Part shown: positions 1-9,807 of the stretch, piece after piece | Position numbering within the stretch: position 1 is the first letter of the stretch | How the letters are laid out: each line of letters begins with the position of its first letter | DNA from: Saprospiraceae bacterium | GTDB taxonomy: Bacteria; Bacteroidota; Bacteroidia; Chitinophagales; Saprospiraceae | Direction: 5' to 3' | NCBI GenBank assembly: GCA_016715465.1 | Contig: JADKAA010000029.1 | Span: 1 to 64,000, forward strand | Length of the DNA: 64,000 nucleotides | The notes under the pieces: model-generated | The model's input: the letters and a program-made list of their open reading frames with translations, nothing else | Database searches by the model: none | What the model was told of the DNA's origin: nothing | Position numbers and translations under genes: made by a program

Positions 1-330
1 AATGATTTCGTCAATGCCCACACAATTGGGCGTATAAATGATGTCTTTAGGAAGGAAGCCCGCTCTTAAACCTAACCTTACTTCCTGGATGGAAACGGTG
101 TCAAGCCCTGCTCCCAGTGATTTAATATATTTTAATATGGAAATATTGGTCAGTGCCTTACAGGCATAATTTACCTTAAACCGGCTGACACTAAAGGCAT
201 CAACCATCTTTTTATACTTTTTGCGAATGGTATCTGCCTCATATACATATAATGGTGCACCATAAAGGTTGACCAATTCCAGGGGATCAACACCGCCTTC
301 CAACAGATATCTTCCGTTTTGTAATTCCAT
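1..330 (-). CDS. lysA: Diaminopimelate decarboxylase, N-terminal part (runs off the window)
   Basis: PLP-dependent decarboxylation of meso-diaminopimelate to lysine, the last step of lysine synthesis, in the cytosol. Only the first 110 residues are visible; the rest lies beyond base 1. The start of the fold type III (alanine-racemase-like) barrel is clear: the motif NYACKA, whose Lys58 should form the Schiff base with PLP, followed by LGAGLDTVS at about residues 73-81, which is typical of this family. The ATG at 330 fits the usual N-terminus, with the recognisable segment LYGAPLYVYE soon after. Carboxynorspermidine or arginine decarboxylases share the fold, but the spacing around ACKA fits LysA best. 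Confidence 0.85.
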   Translation of the reverse strand, partial: MELQNGRYLLEGGVDPLELVNLYGAPLYVYEADTIRKKYKKMVDAFSVSRFKVNYACKALTNISILKYIKSLGAGLDTVSIQEVRLGLRAGFLPKDIIYTPNCVGIDEII

Positions 331-581
331 TTTTGATTTTTACGTGGTAAAACCGTGCAAAGATAGGATTATAGCAGGTTTTTTGCGAAAATCGACAATG
401 TGAATTCAATTTAGTGGTTGCTGATAGTCGGGATAACATGTTTTGGATAGTTCTAATTGGGATTGTTGGAGAATTTAATTTTTTTTTTTTAACAGGTAAT
501 CAATGATATATGAAATTTACTGACATTATTAAGTGAAAAATTTCGATTGGGGTATTGACAAATGCTTTTAATCATCGTAAT

Positions 582-605
582 ATTGCAATAAAGTAATAAA
601 GCAAT
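582..605. promoter_or_regulatory. Candidate ArsR operator overlapping the arsR start codon
   Basis: An inverted repeat ATTGC-N14-GCAAT spans 582-605 and its right arm includes the first two bases of the arsR ATG (604). ArsR-family repressors usually bind such AT-rich dyads at their own promoter. Self-repression relieved by arsenite is inferred from the family and position; a five-base arm is short. Confidence 0.4.
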
Positions 606-948
606 GGGCATTACGAAATCGGAAATCTTTACAGAAAAGCAAAATCTGCTTGCCACATACTTTAAAGTATTGGCACATCCCGCAAGAATCGCCATTTTGC
701 AATTACTTATGGAAAAAAGTGACTGTGTCTGTGGCGGGCTCTCGGACAGCATCGGACTGGCTCAACCTACCATCTCCCAACACCTTAAAGAATTAAAGTC
801 AATAGGCCTTATCCAGGGCAACATCGCGGGAACCAGTGTTTGTTACTGCATAAATCAGGAAAAACTTAAAGAAATCACTTGGCTGTTCACAAGTTTTCTT
901 TCAAATGCCGGTGAGGCCGATACCGAACCTATTTACCCTTTGATATAA
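604..948 (+). CDS. arsR: ArsR/SmtB-family metalloid-sensing repressor
   Basis: 114-residue winged-helix transcriptional repressor, the usual length of the family. A Cys-Val-Cys pair (C41, C43) stands at the position of the ELCVCDL motif, the classical arsenite-binding site in the alpha3 helix, and is followed by the recognition helix region QPTISQHLKELKSIGLI at about residues 54-70. It lies 34 bases upstream of an arsenite methyltransferase, so it most likely represses that operon and lets go when As(III) binds the cysteines. The ATG at 604 sits inside a candidate operator. Another ArsR-type sensor (e.g. for antimony) cannot be excluded, but the neighbour argues for arsenic. Confidence 0.85.
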   Translation: MGITKSEIFTEKQNLLATYFKVLAHPARIAILQLLMEKSDCVCGGLSDSIGLAQPTISQHLKELKSIGLIQGNIAGTSVCYCINQEKLKEITWLFTSFLSNAGEADTEPIYPLI

Positions 949-982
949 AATTAAATTGTTAAAAATTTTAAACCAAATACAT

Positions 983-1826
983 ATGCAAACATCACAAGAT
1001 CTTAAAAAATTGGTCAGGGATAAATATGCTGAAATTGCCGTGCAGGATAAGTCCCAAAATTTGACATCATGTTGTGGGGCAGGGGGCTGCAGCACAGAAG
1101 TATACAACATCATGACAGATGATTACGAAGCGGTCGAAGGATATCAACCCGAAGGGGATTTGGGCCTCGGTTGCGGGCTACCCACAAAATTTGCAAATAT
1201 AAAACCAGGGGATACGGTCATTGATCTGGGTTCCGGCGCAGGAAATGATTGTTTCATTGCCCGCCATGAAACAGGGCCGGAGGGGAAAGTGATAGGCATC
1301 GACTTTACAGAACCCATGGTAGAAAAAGCAAGAGTCAATGCAGAAAAACTTGGCTTCAACAACGTAGAATTCCGCTTTGGCGATATCGAGCAAATGCCGG
1401 TTGCCAATGACAGTTGCCAATGTGGTAGTGAGCAACTGTGTGCTTAACCTTGTACCCGATAAAGAAAAGGTGATGTCCGAAATATTTCGTGTACTTAAAC
1501 CAAAAGGACATTTTAGCATATCAGACATCGTTCTGGAGGGGGAATTGCCTGAAGCCATAACCAAAGCCGCTGAAATGTATGCAGGTTGTGTTTCCGGAGC
1601 CGTTCAAAAGTCAGCTTATTTAGGTTTTATTGAAAAACAGGGCTTTGTGAATGTTTCCGTCCAAAAAGAAAAACAAATCATGGTGCCGGATGATATTTTA
1701 AGCGCCTATTTAACTGAAGAGGAACTCACTGAGTTTAAAAATTCGGGTACCGGTATCTACAGCATCACCGTATATGGGGAAAAGCCGGATGGGAATAAAG
1801 CCTGTTGTGGCCCTGGTTGTTGCTAA
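983..1826 (+). CDS. arsM: Arsenite S-adenosylmethionine methyltransferase (one-base frameshift)
   Basis: Methylates As(III) with SAM, usually forming volatile or less retained methylarsenicals. The N-terminal part reads from the ATG at 983 (MQTSQDLKK...) and the C-terminal part continues in another frame to 1826; joined it gives about 280 residues, normal for ArsM. Seen: SAM motif VIDLGSGAGNDCF, motif LGCGLPT, SNCVLNLVP, and YAGCVSGA, which carry the cysteines that bind arsenic, plus Cys-rich ends (SCCGAGGC near the start, CCGPGCC at the C-terminus). The frame breaks at 1414-1415, where one extra T separates ...VANDS from ANVVVSN...; without it the alignment length is perfect. A TTG at 956 is an unlikely alternative start. 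It follows arsR directly and is probably co-transcribed with it. Confidence 0.85.
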
Positions 1827-1854
1827 CAGATAAGTTTTTATCAGCTATATGTTT

Positions 1855-1895
1855 ACTGTCCTCCATTATTAAATAACCGGAGGACAGTTGATTTT
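1855..1895 (+). terminator. Rho-independent terminator after arsRM
   Basis: Perfect 10-bp stem, ACTGTCCTCC at 1855-1864 paired with GGAGGACAGT at 1879-1888, with a 14-base loop and a T5 run at 1891-1895. It lies 29 bases after the arsM stop and closes the arsenic operon. Confidence 0.8.
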
Positions 1896-2057
1896 TAGTA
1901 CTTTGGGTGTTTAATATGGATATCTTCTTATGGCCGTATTTGAAAAGTTGTCCGCTAATTTGATTCACTTACTGATAGTTTTTACATTTTCGTAAGGAAG
2001 ATGGTCAATAACTTTAAACCTATTACTTCCGTTATATTTTAAAAAATCAGATTTATA

Positions 2058-2764
2058 ATGGAACACGATCATTTGCTTTACTTGTTTCTTGCCCATTAAC
2101 GGCTTTGCGCAGGATTTTCTAGACGGTAGTTTCACTTTTTCAAAAAAGAAGGCTGCTTATCTGACACTTACGGATGGAAAGGAAATAACTGGTTTTTTAG
2201 ATGACATTGACCGGAAAAAAGGTTTAATTAAAAAAATTGTACTGAAAGATTCAACCGGTAAAAAAATGGAATTTCTTCCGGAACAATTGCAGTACATGTA
2301 CCTGGCTCCGACAGGCTGGGACAAATTTACAAGGTCAATGGAAAAAGTAAATGACTTTAGTGAATGGGACAGAGACCAGACCATCAACAAAGCGTATATT
2401 AAGGACGGTTATGTGCGCTTTGAAAAGGCAGAAGTCATCATTAAAAAAGACACCTTAAACCTGCTCATGCAATTGGTCAATCCCGGTTACGCCTCTAAAA
2501 TAAGGGTATATTTTGATCCCAATGCAGCTGAAACATCTTCAATGGCCATAGGAGGCATGACCGTCTCAGGTGGCGATGCAAAATCCTATTATGTCAAGAG
2601 AATGGGCGACACAGCTTATAAGCTTGAAAAAGAATTATAAAAAGCAAGTAGCTTATCTTTACGGGGATTGTCCTGTCTTTGCTGCATCAAAAGGAAAGGA
2701 CTGGAATTGGTCTGAATTTTCTCAGGACTTATTTAAATATACAAAAGAATGCGTGGTTGAATAA
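2058..2764 (+). CDS. Hypothetical secreted/periplasmic protein (two one-base frameshifts)
   Basis: Not recognised as a named family. The main open frame, 2062-2640, encodes a beta-rich protein of about 190 residues. Its start and end are both displaced by single-base insertions. At 2060-2061 an extra G follows the ATG; removing it gives MNTIICFTCFLPINGFAQ, a convincing signal peptide. At the A5 run 2627-2631 one extra A ends the frame early; in the next frame it continues with YKKQVAYLYGDCPVFAAS and ends at 2764. That tail (an LF/LYGDCP motif, then a W- and F-containing helix and a final Cys) resembles the end of many Bacteroidota secreted proteins of unknown function. The intact product would be about 234 residues. 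It lies 25 bases before the PAP2 gene. Confidence 0.6.
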
Positions 2765-2789
2765 TCCGCAAAATCAAATATCTTAAACT

Positions 2790-3388
2790 ATGGATGCATT
2801 GTTTCACCTGGATTATTGGTTGTTCAACCTGGTCAATCAGGAGTGGAGCAATGCATTTTTTGATATAGCTTTAAAATGGATGCGAAACGAATGGATTTGG
2901 TTTCCACTTTACTTATTCATCATTGCATTTTTTATATTTAACTTTAAGAAAAACGCCTATTGGCTCATCCTGTTCAGTTTCATTACTTTTGGAACATCGG
3001 ATTTCCTCAGCAGTCAACTCATTAAAAAAGTGTCAAAAGGGATAGGCCGTGCCGGAACGAAAATGTAAAAGATGTAAATGTGCTGGTTCGGTGTGGCAGT
3101 GGATATAGTTTCACTTCTTCACATGCCACCAATCATTTTGCCATTGCTACTTTCTTATCATTTAGCCTGGGTACTTTTTTGCGCAAGGTTCGCACACCAC
3201 TTTTTACCTGGGCTGGTGTAATATCTTTGGCTCAGGTTTATGTTGGCGTGCATTTCCCCCTGGATGTTTTATGCGGTGGCTTGCTTGGTTTCTCAGTCGG
3301 TCTCTTTTGGGCCTGGGTTTTTATGCGCTATTATGGGCATATCCTTCACAATCGCCATCATTTCCCTACCACAGCAGCAGGTCTTTAA
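2790..3388 (+). CDS. PAP2-family membrane phosphatase (one-base frameshift)
   Basis: Integral-membrane lipid phosphatase of the phosphatidic-acid-phosphatase type 2 superfamily, which removes phosphate from lipid phosphates such as undecaprenyl-PP or phosphatidylglycerophosphate. Two frames join at the A6 run 3024-3029, where one A is missing. The repaired protein is about 199 residues with motif 1 KRDRPCRN, motif 2 SFTSSHATN (PSGH-like, catalytic His) and motif 3 around VYVGVHFPLDVLCGG (SR-x5-H-x3-D-like; the His and Asp are present, and Tyr-Val replaces the usual Ser-Arg). Several hydrophobic segments are visible (about residues 38-53, 60-75 and the C-terminal half). The exact substrate cannot be read from sequence. 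Confidence 0.8.
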
Positions 3389-3521
3389 ACTGAAATTCCA
3401 CCCTTCTTTCAATCAGTTAGGTCAATTTTCAGGGAATTAAATGTGAATGTTACCGACAAATAGCAGGATCTTTTCGTAAATTAATATACATTCACTCGGT
3501 ACTTCCATGTAAATTTACCTT

Positions 3522-6500
3522 ATGAAAATACTCCTGGCATTTCTTTTAGGATTTTTTGTGTCGTCCAATATATGGGCAGCGTGTAAGGAACCTTTTCTGC
3601 CATCTTTTTCTGAAAGGACTACGACTTCAATTAAAATTTCCTGGAAAGACAACAATAATCCCATCCTGGGATATCAACTTGCCCATGGGGTAAAAGGCAC
3701 CAACATTGCCAATGCAGTGAAATCTGGGATCAATCTCGAAAAGTTCAGGTCAGTTAGCGGACTAACCTCCGGGGCCACGTATTCTTTTTGGATCAGGTCG
3801 ATATGTGCGACCAACGACACAAGCAAGTGGGAGGGACCATTTGCCTTTACTACGGTCATAGCCAATCCTTCGCGCTGTGAAATGGCCATTGACCTTAAGG
3901 ACAATAACTGCGACAATGGTACGGAAGATGCCTTTCTCATTGACGTTAGCCTGCCTCCTTCGGCAATGCCCTGGATTCTCCAGTCAGTGTCGATCATAGT
4001 GGGACATACATGGCCGGCAGATTTGCGCATTTCACTCGAAAACCCTGTGGGAACCTCAATCATTCTTTCAAACAGAAATGGAACGGTGGATGATAACTAC
4101 GGCTTGGTAAAGAATCGTGCACTCAACCATGTGTGTTTACAAGCGACGCCTGTTTGAGCGTGATGGAAGGAAAGCCCCTTTTGCCGGCAGTTATAAACCA
4201 GAGGAATCGCTGGAAAGATTAAATACCACTGCCAATCCTTCCGGCTTGTGGAAAATCAAGTTTTGCGATGGAGCAATCAACGACAAAGGCATACTCAAAT
4301 TTGTAGAATTAAAATTTGCCCCGCTGCCGTGTAAAGTGGTAGAGGACTTTTACGTAAGCCGAGTCACCGCATCATCCATTGAAGTGGTCTGGACACAACC
4401 TGAGAATTGCGTAAATATGCAGATTAACTATCAGAAAAAAGGCCAGCCATTGACAGCTAAAACGGCCTTTGTGAATTGTGGTTTGGGAAGACATACCATC
4501 CAGGGACTTGAGAAAGAATCTGAATACGAATTTTATCTGATCTCTTCATGCTCAGCATCTTCCGCTTCCGCCCCCACATGTACCCGCAGTGTAATAACAG
4601 CCTGCGCCACTGCTTCCCTCATTGAAACATTTGATCAGCAGTCTTTATGTCAGACAACCTGTAGCGAGCTGTGCGACATCACCGGCCACTTTTTCAACAG
4701 TACTGCCGATCTCACGGATTGGGTTGTCAATACAGGCAATACACCTACGGATTTTACTGGTCCTTCATCTGGCATAAATGGAGGGGGAAATTATATTTAT
4801 TTGGAAAGTAATCCGGCCTTGTGCGCGGGTTTGTTGAATGGAGTATTGCAAAGCCGCTGTATGAGGGCGGGTGCATTTACTACCAATTGCGACCTGGACT
4901 TTTTCTACCACATGTATGGCAAAGACATTGGCAGCCTTCAGGTCTTAATATCTACTGATGACTCCAACAATTGGGTTCCTGTTTTTTCAACTTCCGGAAA
5001 TAAAGGCAATGAATGGAAAAGACATACCGCTTCATTAAATCTGACAGAAGGTCAAAAATTTTTGCTTGCTTTCAGCGGTAGGACCTCAGAAGGCAGTGAA
5101 GGTGACATCGCCATAGACCAAATTACCATCTCAAATGCCAACGCTGTTGAAGAGTCGAAATTTTATGCCGATAATGATGGTGATGGTTATGGCATTTCGG
5201 AAAACAGCATTACAAGCTGTTCTTCTATCGCACCGCAAGGATATGCTCCAGTTGGTGGCGATTGTGACGATGACAATAATCTAATCCACCCGGGTGCCAT
5301 TGATGTGCCTTGCAACCTCATTGACGAAAACTGTGACGGAGTATTATCCCTTACAGATGTTTTAAATCCGATGTCAATTATTTCCATAATCGTCAAAGAT
5401 GAACAGTGCAATGGAAGTAAGGATGGTAGTATTTCTATTGAAGTTGCAGGAGGGACTCCTCCATTTAATTTTGCCTGGCTTCATGGAGACACCGGCATGA
5501 TGGCCGATAGTCTTAACAGTGGCTTTTACAAATGCAAAATTACAGATTTCAATGGCTGTGGTATTGAGACTGGTTTTATTGAAGTAAAAACAGTGTCCAA
5601 TTTTCAAATGGTTGTTGAATCAGTGATGAAGCCAACCTGTCCCGGTGTGAACAATGGAAGTATATCAGTCAATCACAACGGGGCTTTTGCCCCCTTTAAA
5701 TACAAATGGAGCAATGGGGACACAACGCGCTTTCTTTCTAATATTGGGGTAGGAATTTATACGTTGACGATTACCGATGTGTTGGGTTGCAGTCAACATT
5801 CTGCTTCGATCGAATTGACATCATTGTCTAGTCTTCAGGCAGTGGCGACCTTTATCAAACAACCACTCTGTCCGGGCAATGCCACCGGCATTCTTGAAGT
5901 AAATGTGGTAAATGGCAACCCACCTTACAAATACCTGTGGCCGGACGGATTTACGGGCAACAGGAAAACCCAATTGGGAGAAGGAATTTATAAAATCACC
6001 ATTACCGATGCCATCCAATGTACTACCATTTTTAATGGTGTGATTGATGCTCCGGACGAATTGGAGCTTAAACTGGTAAACATTGAAGATGTTCGATGCT
6101 TTGGCACGCGCACGGGGCAAATAAAAACCAAAGTTACCGGAGGTACACAACCTTATAGTTATGCATGGAGTGATAACGGTTCTCCGGTTCAATCCAGAAA
6201 CAATATGGTGTCGGGCACGTATCACGTAACGGTTTACGATGACAACGGATGTAGTGTTTCGTTGCACGATATTGAAATAAAACAGCCTCCGAAAATAGAA
6301 TATACCATTGACAGCCTCTTTCAATCTACTTGTCTGTTAAAAGACGACGGCAGTATTTATACATCGGTTACGGGAGGCGTTCCACCTTACACTTATTTTT
6401 GGACCGGTACTGATCAGCATAATGACGATGCCATAAATTTACTGCCCAAAGCCTATGCAATGACTGCCGTCGATGCCAACAATTGTAAACTAACCACAGA

Positions 6501-7494
6501 AGCCATTCGCATTCTCTCCGATAACAGGTCATATCCCATAAAATTAAAGGTAACCAAAGCAAATGTTTGCCCGGACCTGAATGAAGGTGAGATCATTGCA
6601 GAATGTTTGGAAGCAAAATTGCCCCTTGATTTCAATTGGAGTAGCGGCACACAACACATTGTCAATGCTGATGCTGATACCATTAATAAATTGGCAGCTG
6701 GCATATACAGCGTTACCATTACGGATGCAGACGGCTGTGTCAGTACTTCTACCATGGTTACCATTAATGCCATCAAACCGTTTAACCCCGGTATTGAAGT
6801 GAGCAATAATTTATGCAATTCGGATAAAAACGGTTTAATTTCTGTGGAAATGGAAGGCGCCAGTCCACCCTTTACCATTTCCTGGTTAGATGGAAATACA
6901 GATTTCAGCTATGATTCATTGTCTAATGGAAATTATTCCTTTAAGCTTATTGATAAAAATGGATGTTTATTTATTTCACCGCAAATTCAGATAAGCTCGG
7001 TTTCAGATATGCGCATTTTACTTGACGTAGCTGACTCGTCTCCGGGCCAGTCCAATGGAGGCATCTTTGTCAGTGTAAATGGCGGCCTTGGGAATTATGA
7101 TATACAATGGGCGGATCCTGGTATTTCTGGTTTTAGTGTTGAAAACCTCCCTCCGGGTAACTATAAGTTTTCCGTAGTGGACGAACTGGGTTGCAGGCTG
7201 GATACCATGGCCACAGTAAATCTTTTAAATCACACCAATCAGGAATATGAAGATTATGCCTTTCTTTTTCCCAATCCGGTTGGACAGGTGTTGACCTATG
7301 TAGATCAAACGAAGGATCTTCAACAAATGCGTTTCACTTTTGTAAATACAGAAGGGAAAGCGTGCGAGCCCACAATAATAAACTGGGATACACATTCCAT
7401 TTCCTGGAATATGGAAGATATTTCAGCTGGCGTTTACTTCATTTCGGTAAATGAAAAGTCAGCCATCCGGTGGATGAAATTCATTAAATTGTAA
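3522..7494 (+). CDS. Large T9SS-secreted adhesin-like protein with FN3, P-domain, MopE-like motif and SprB repeats (two one-base frameshifts)
   Basis: About 1324 residues once repaired. Order of parts: signal peptide (MKILLAFLLGFFVSSNIWAA); a fibronectin type III domain (about 20-115); a proprotein-convertase-like P domain (about 125-270); a second FN3; a region that may be a jelly-roll adhesive module; an Asp-rich metal-binding segment (DNDGDGYG ... GGDCDDDN ... DENCDG) of the MopE kind; eight SprB-like repeats; and a C-terminal type A T9SS sorting domain that begins near FLFPNPV and ends in basic residues. The frame changes twice within 40 bases: one T is missing in the T3 run 4136-4138 and one A in the A3 run 4171-4173. 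Between them CFTSDACLSVMEGK links the two long frames. It is probably exported and anchored at the cell surface. Ligand unknown. Confidence 0.75.
5390..7230 (+). repeat. Eight tandem SprB-like repeats inside the adhesin
   Basis: Eight units of about 75-80 residues, each with the pattern C-x4-10-G-x-I ... GG-x-PP(F/Y)-x-(F/Y)-x-W ... G-x-Y-x(5)-D-x-x-G-C. The repeats have diverged at the DNA level. SprB repeats occur in mobile surface adhesins of gliding Bacteroidota; the functional link here is inference. Confidence 0.75.
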
Positions 7495-7499
7495 CCATT

Positions 7500-8204
7500 T
7501 TATGAGGGCCTGCTTGGTCTGACTTCTATTTTACTTGGCAGTGTCCTTGGATTCATTTTAAGCAAATCCACCACAAGCTGCCCAAGGTCCTCTGGTTGTA
7601 TTTTCCAGGCATCCTGCGCAGAAGGTTCATGCTGATTAAAATGAGTAGCCACGGAACCCGGCATGATGGTGGACACCTTTATGTCATACTTTCTGAGATC
7701 CAGCATCGCAGCCTGTGTAAATCCTACCAGTCCAAATTTACTGGCATTATAAGCTGAGGCTTTTTCAAAAAAATTGGTACCTGCAAGACTTGCAATGGTG
7801 ATGTAATACCCTTTGGTCTCTTTGAGGTCCTCCATACAAGCCTTAAGTGTAAAAAACGCTCCTGTAAGATTTGTGTCGATGGTCTCCTTCCACTGGCCCA
7901 CGCTCAGTTCATCTACAGGTGCAAAATAACCAACCCCTGCATTGGCTATCACGGTATGAATCTTGCCCCAATTCTGGTTGACAATGCCTACAGCTTCCTG
8001 CAATTCATCCAGCTTGGATGCATCGCCGCTAAGCCCAATGACTTTGCCAGGATATTCGGCATTTAATATGCTCACTGCTTCTTTTACGCGGTCTTCATTT
8101 CTACCTGTGAAAGCGACTTTCATTCCAAAGTCTAAAAGTGCTTTGGCAATACCGAAGCCAATACCCCTGGAGCCGCCTGTGATGAATGCAATTCTTTCTG
8201 ACAT
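7500..8204 (-). CDS. Short-chain dehydrogenase/reductase
   Basis: 234-residue classical SDR, NAD(P)-dependent, cytosolic. Seen: cofactor motif TGGSRGIG near the N-terminus, NAG (in ANAGVG), a catalytic Ser in IASLAG, and Tyr/Lys in YNASK. The substrate cannot be predicted; sequences of this sort are often annotated as 3-ketoacyl-ACP reductase or sepiapterin-reductase-like. The start codon lies 4 bases after the stop of the copper monooxygenase gene, so it is probably the last gene of that operon. It converges on the adhesin gene with a 5-base gap. Confidence 0.85.
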   Translation of the reverse strand: MSERIAFITGGSRGIGFGIAKALLDFGMKVAFTGRNEDRVKEAVSILNAEYPGKVIGLSGDASKLDELQEAVGIVNQNWGKIHTVIANAGVGYFAPVDELSVGQWKETIDTNLTGAFFTLKACMEDLKETKGYYITIASLAGTNFFEKASAYNASKFGLVGFTQAAMLDLRKYDIKVSTIMPGSVATHFNQHEPSAQDAWKIQPEDLGQLVVDLLKMNPRTLPSKIEVRPSRPS

Positions 8205-8208
8205 AGGT

Positions 8209-9807
8209 TTATTTTATGATCGTTAATTTATCGCCAATGATCAGGTTACGGCCCTCTATCTTAACATACCAGTTGCCTGTGGTTATGGATGAAGCATCGA
8301 GATGCACATAGTTGATCCCCTGTGTAAAAAATTCTGCCTCACGGATGAAGCGTACAAATTTGCCACTGGCATCATGCAAAGAAATATTCAATACCAGCGC
8401 TTCTGGTAAATTAAAGGAAACATTGACCAACTCACCGGTCGCCGGATTGGGTGATATGTTTAATCCAGGCTTAGCTGGATTAATATGAACAGGATCTTTC
8501 GTGCCGGTAGTTTCATCAAACACAATATTTTCATCACCGGGTTTATAGGGAATATGAAGCAATGGAAGGTAATACATCTCATCGCTGGTCTTTTCTCCCC
8601 AGAATACAAGCTTGGGCGGATTGTTGGGGTTTAACGGGTTGTTTGTGGTGTTGTCATATTCTGCTTCAGCCACAACAGTTGAACCCTTGGGGGCAACAAT
8701 CAACCGGGTAAAGTAATAACCCCCTTGCCAGTTAAAATCCCAATCGTCAATTTTTATCAAATTTTCCTTACTTCCATCCGGCCTTTCCAGCCATACTTTC
8801 CACCTTTTGCCCAGCAGGTGCATGTGCGGAAAAACACTCAGAAATGAAACATCCTTTGTCGTTTTCCAACGTCCGGTAAAGGTTTTCTTTTGGTTTGCAG
8901 GTATGAAGAAGCTTCCAAATCCTCCCGGCAGTTCATTGGGAAGCATGATTTTATCGGTTACATATCGGTCTATTTGTTCATCGTCATCGGCAAAGAAAAT
9001 ATTTACAGTGCTGCTGTCGTATTCCGTTACCGGAGTGGGGGCATAGTGCATTTGAATGACCAGGTCTGCATTTTTGTTCATTTTTTGACCAATACTTTCC
9101 GGATATCGAATGGGTTTTTGTCCGGGCACATAGCCTGGATATTGCTCATACAAAAGCACAGAATTTACATCAAACCCCGAGGTATTTCCCGGAAAACCAT
9201 ATTCAGGCGTTTGCGCATCGTAACCCCTCGCTTTTCCGGTTGTGTCCTGAAAAAACAGTGCGTGGTGTACTATTCTTTTATTACCCGGCCTTAGCTCTAT
9301 GGCTTTAATTCTTTTATTTTCGGTAAGGCCGGTAGGCAATACGAAGTAGCGGTATTCGTCAGCACTATTGCCTTTATGCTCGTGTTTGGTTGCAAATCGA
9401 AGCACCAGGTCGGGGACACCAAGGGTACTTCCTTCCGGATAATCAGGAAATGAAGGCTCTTCCGCTGCATTGCCATAGGGCATTCCATTGTCTACCCAGT
9501 CGGAAATCGCCTTAATTTGTTCATCACTCAGAAAATTTTCTTCCAGAAAATGCTGATAACTGGGATCTGCTTTCCATGGTGGCATATATTTAATACCAGT
9601 AACAAATTTTATGGTTTCGCCATAGGAACGAACCTCCTCATAGTTGGTCAGGCTAAAAGGGCCTATTTCTCCGGGTCGGTGACAATTGGCACACTTGTTA
9701 TATACGATGGACGCAATGTCCTTTGTAAAGCTTACCTGGGCAGTAACCAAAAAATTGAAACCCAATAGTAAAATGGGTAGCAGGGCTTTTTTCATGTACG
9801 TAGTCAT
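8209..9807 (-). CDS. Cytochrome c / copper type II ascorbate-dependent monooxygenase-like secreted protein
   Basis: 532 residues: signal peptide (cleavage near VTAQ), a c-type haem site C39-x-x-C42-H43 (CANCHRPGE), a two-domain region like peptidylglycine alpha-hydroxylating monooxygenase, and a C-terminal type A T9SS sorting tail (LNISPNPATGE... to the end). Copper-ligand motifs are visible: VHHALFF, QMHYAP, FPHMHLLG, and an acidic residue plus Met in SDEMYYLP, which match the HH, H, HxH and Met ligands of that fold. The substrate is unknown; the haem could feed electrons in place of ascorbate (inference). The ATG at 9807 is chosen because it overlaps the upstream TGA (ATGA), pointing to coupled translation; an ATG at 9795 is also possible. 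Confidence 0.75.
   Translation of the reverse strand: MTTYMKKALLPILLLGFNFLVTAQVSFTKDIASIVYNKCANCHRPGEIGPFSLTNYEEVRSYGETIKFVTGIKYMPPWKADPSYQHFLEENFLSDEQIKAISDWVDNGMPYGNAAEEPSFPDYPEGSTLGVPDLVLRFATKHEHKGNSADEYRYFVLPTGLTENKRIKAIELRPGNKRIVHHALFFQDTTGKARGYDAQTPEYGFPGNTSGFDVNSVLLYEQYPGYVPGQKPIRYPESIGQKMNKNADLVIQMHYAPTPVTEYDSSTVNIFFADDDEQIDRYVTDKIMLPNELPGGFGSFFIPANQKKTFTGRWKTTKDVSFLSVFPHMHLLGKRWKVWLERPDGSKENLIKIDDWDFNWQGGYYFTRLIVAPKGSTVVAEAEYDNTTNNPLNPNNPPKLVFWGEKTSDEMYYLPLLHIPYKPGDENIVFDETTGTKDPVHINPAKPGLNISPNPATGELVNVSFNLPEALVLNISLHDASGKFVRFIREAEFFTQGINYVHLDASSITTGNWYVKIEGRNLIIGDKLTIIK

Noticed and set aside
489..752. Minus-strand ORF of 87 residues before arsR
   Set aside because: Overlaps arsR in antisense, no recognisable motif and poor composition; a shadow.
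2570..2764. Separate short gene after 2640
   Set aside because: Its second half continues the upstream protein after a one-base insertion; the first part is a frame shadow.
3240..3440. ORF inside and after the PAP2 gene
   Set aside because: Out-of-frame shadow of the phosphatase; no signal of its own.
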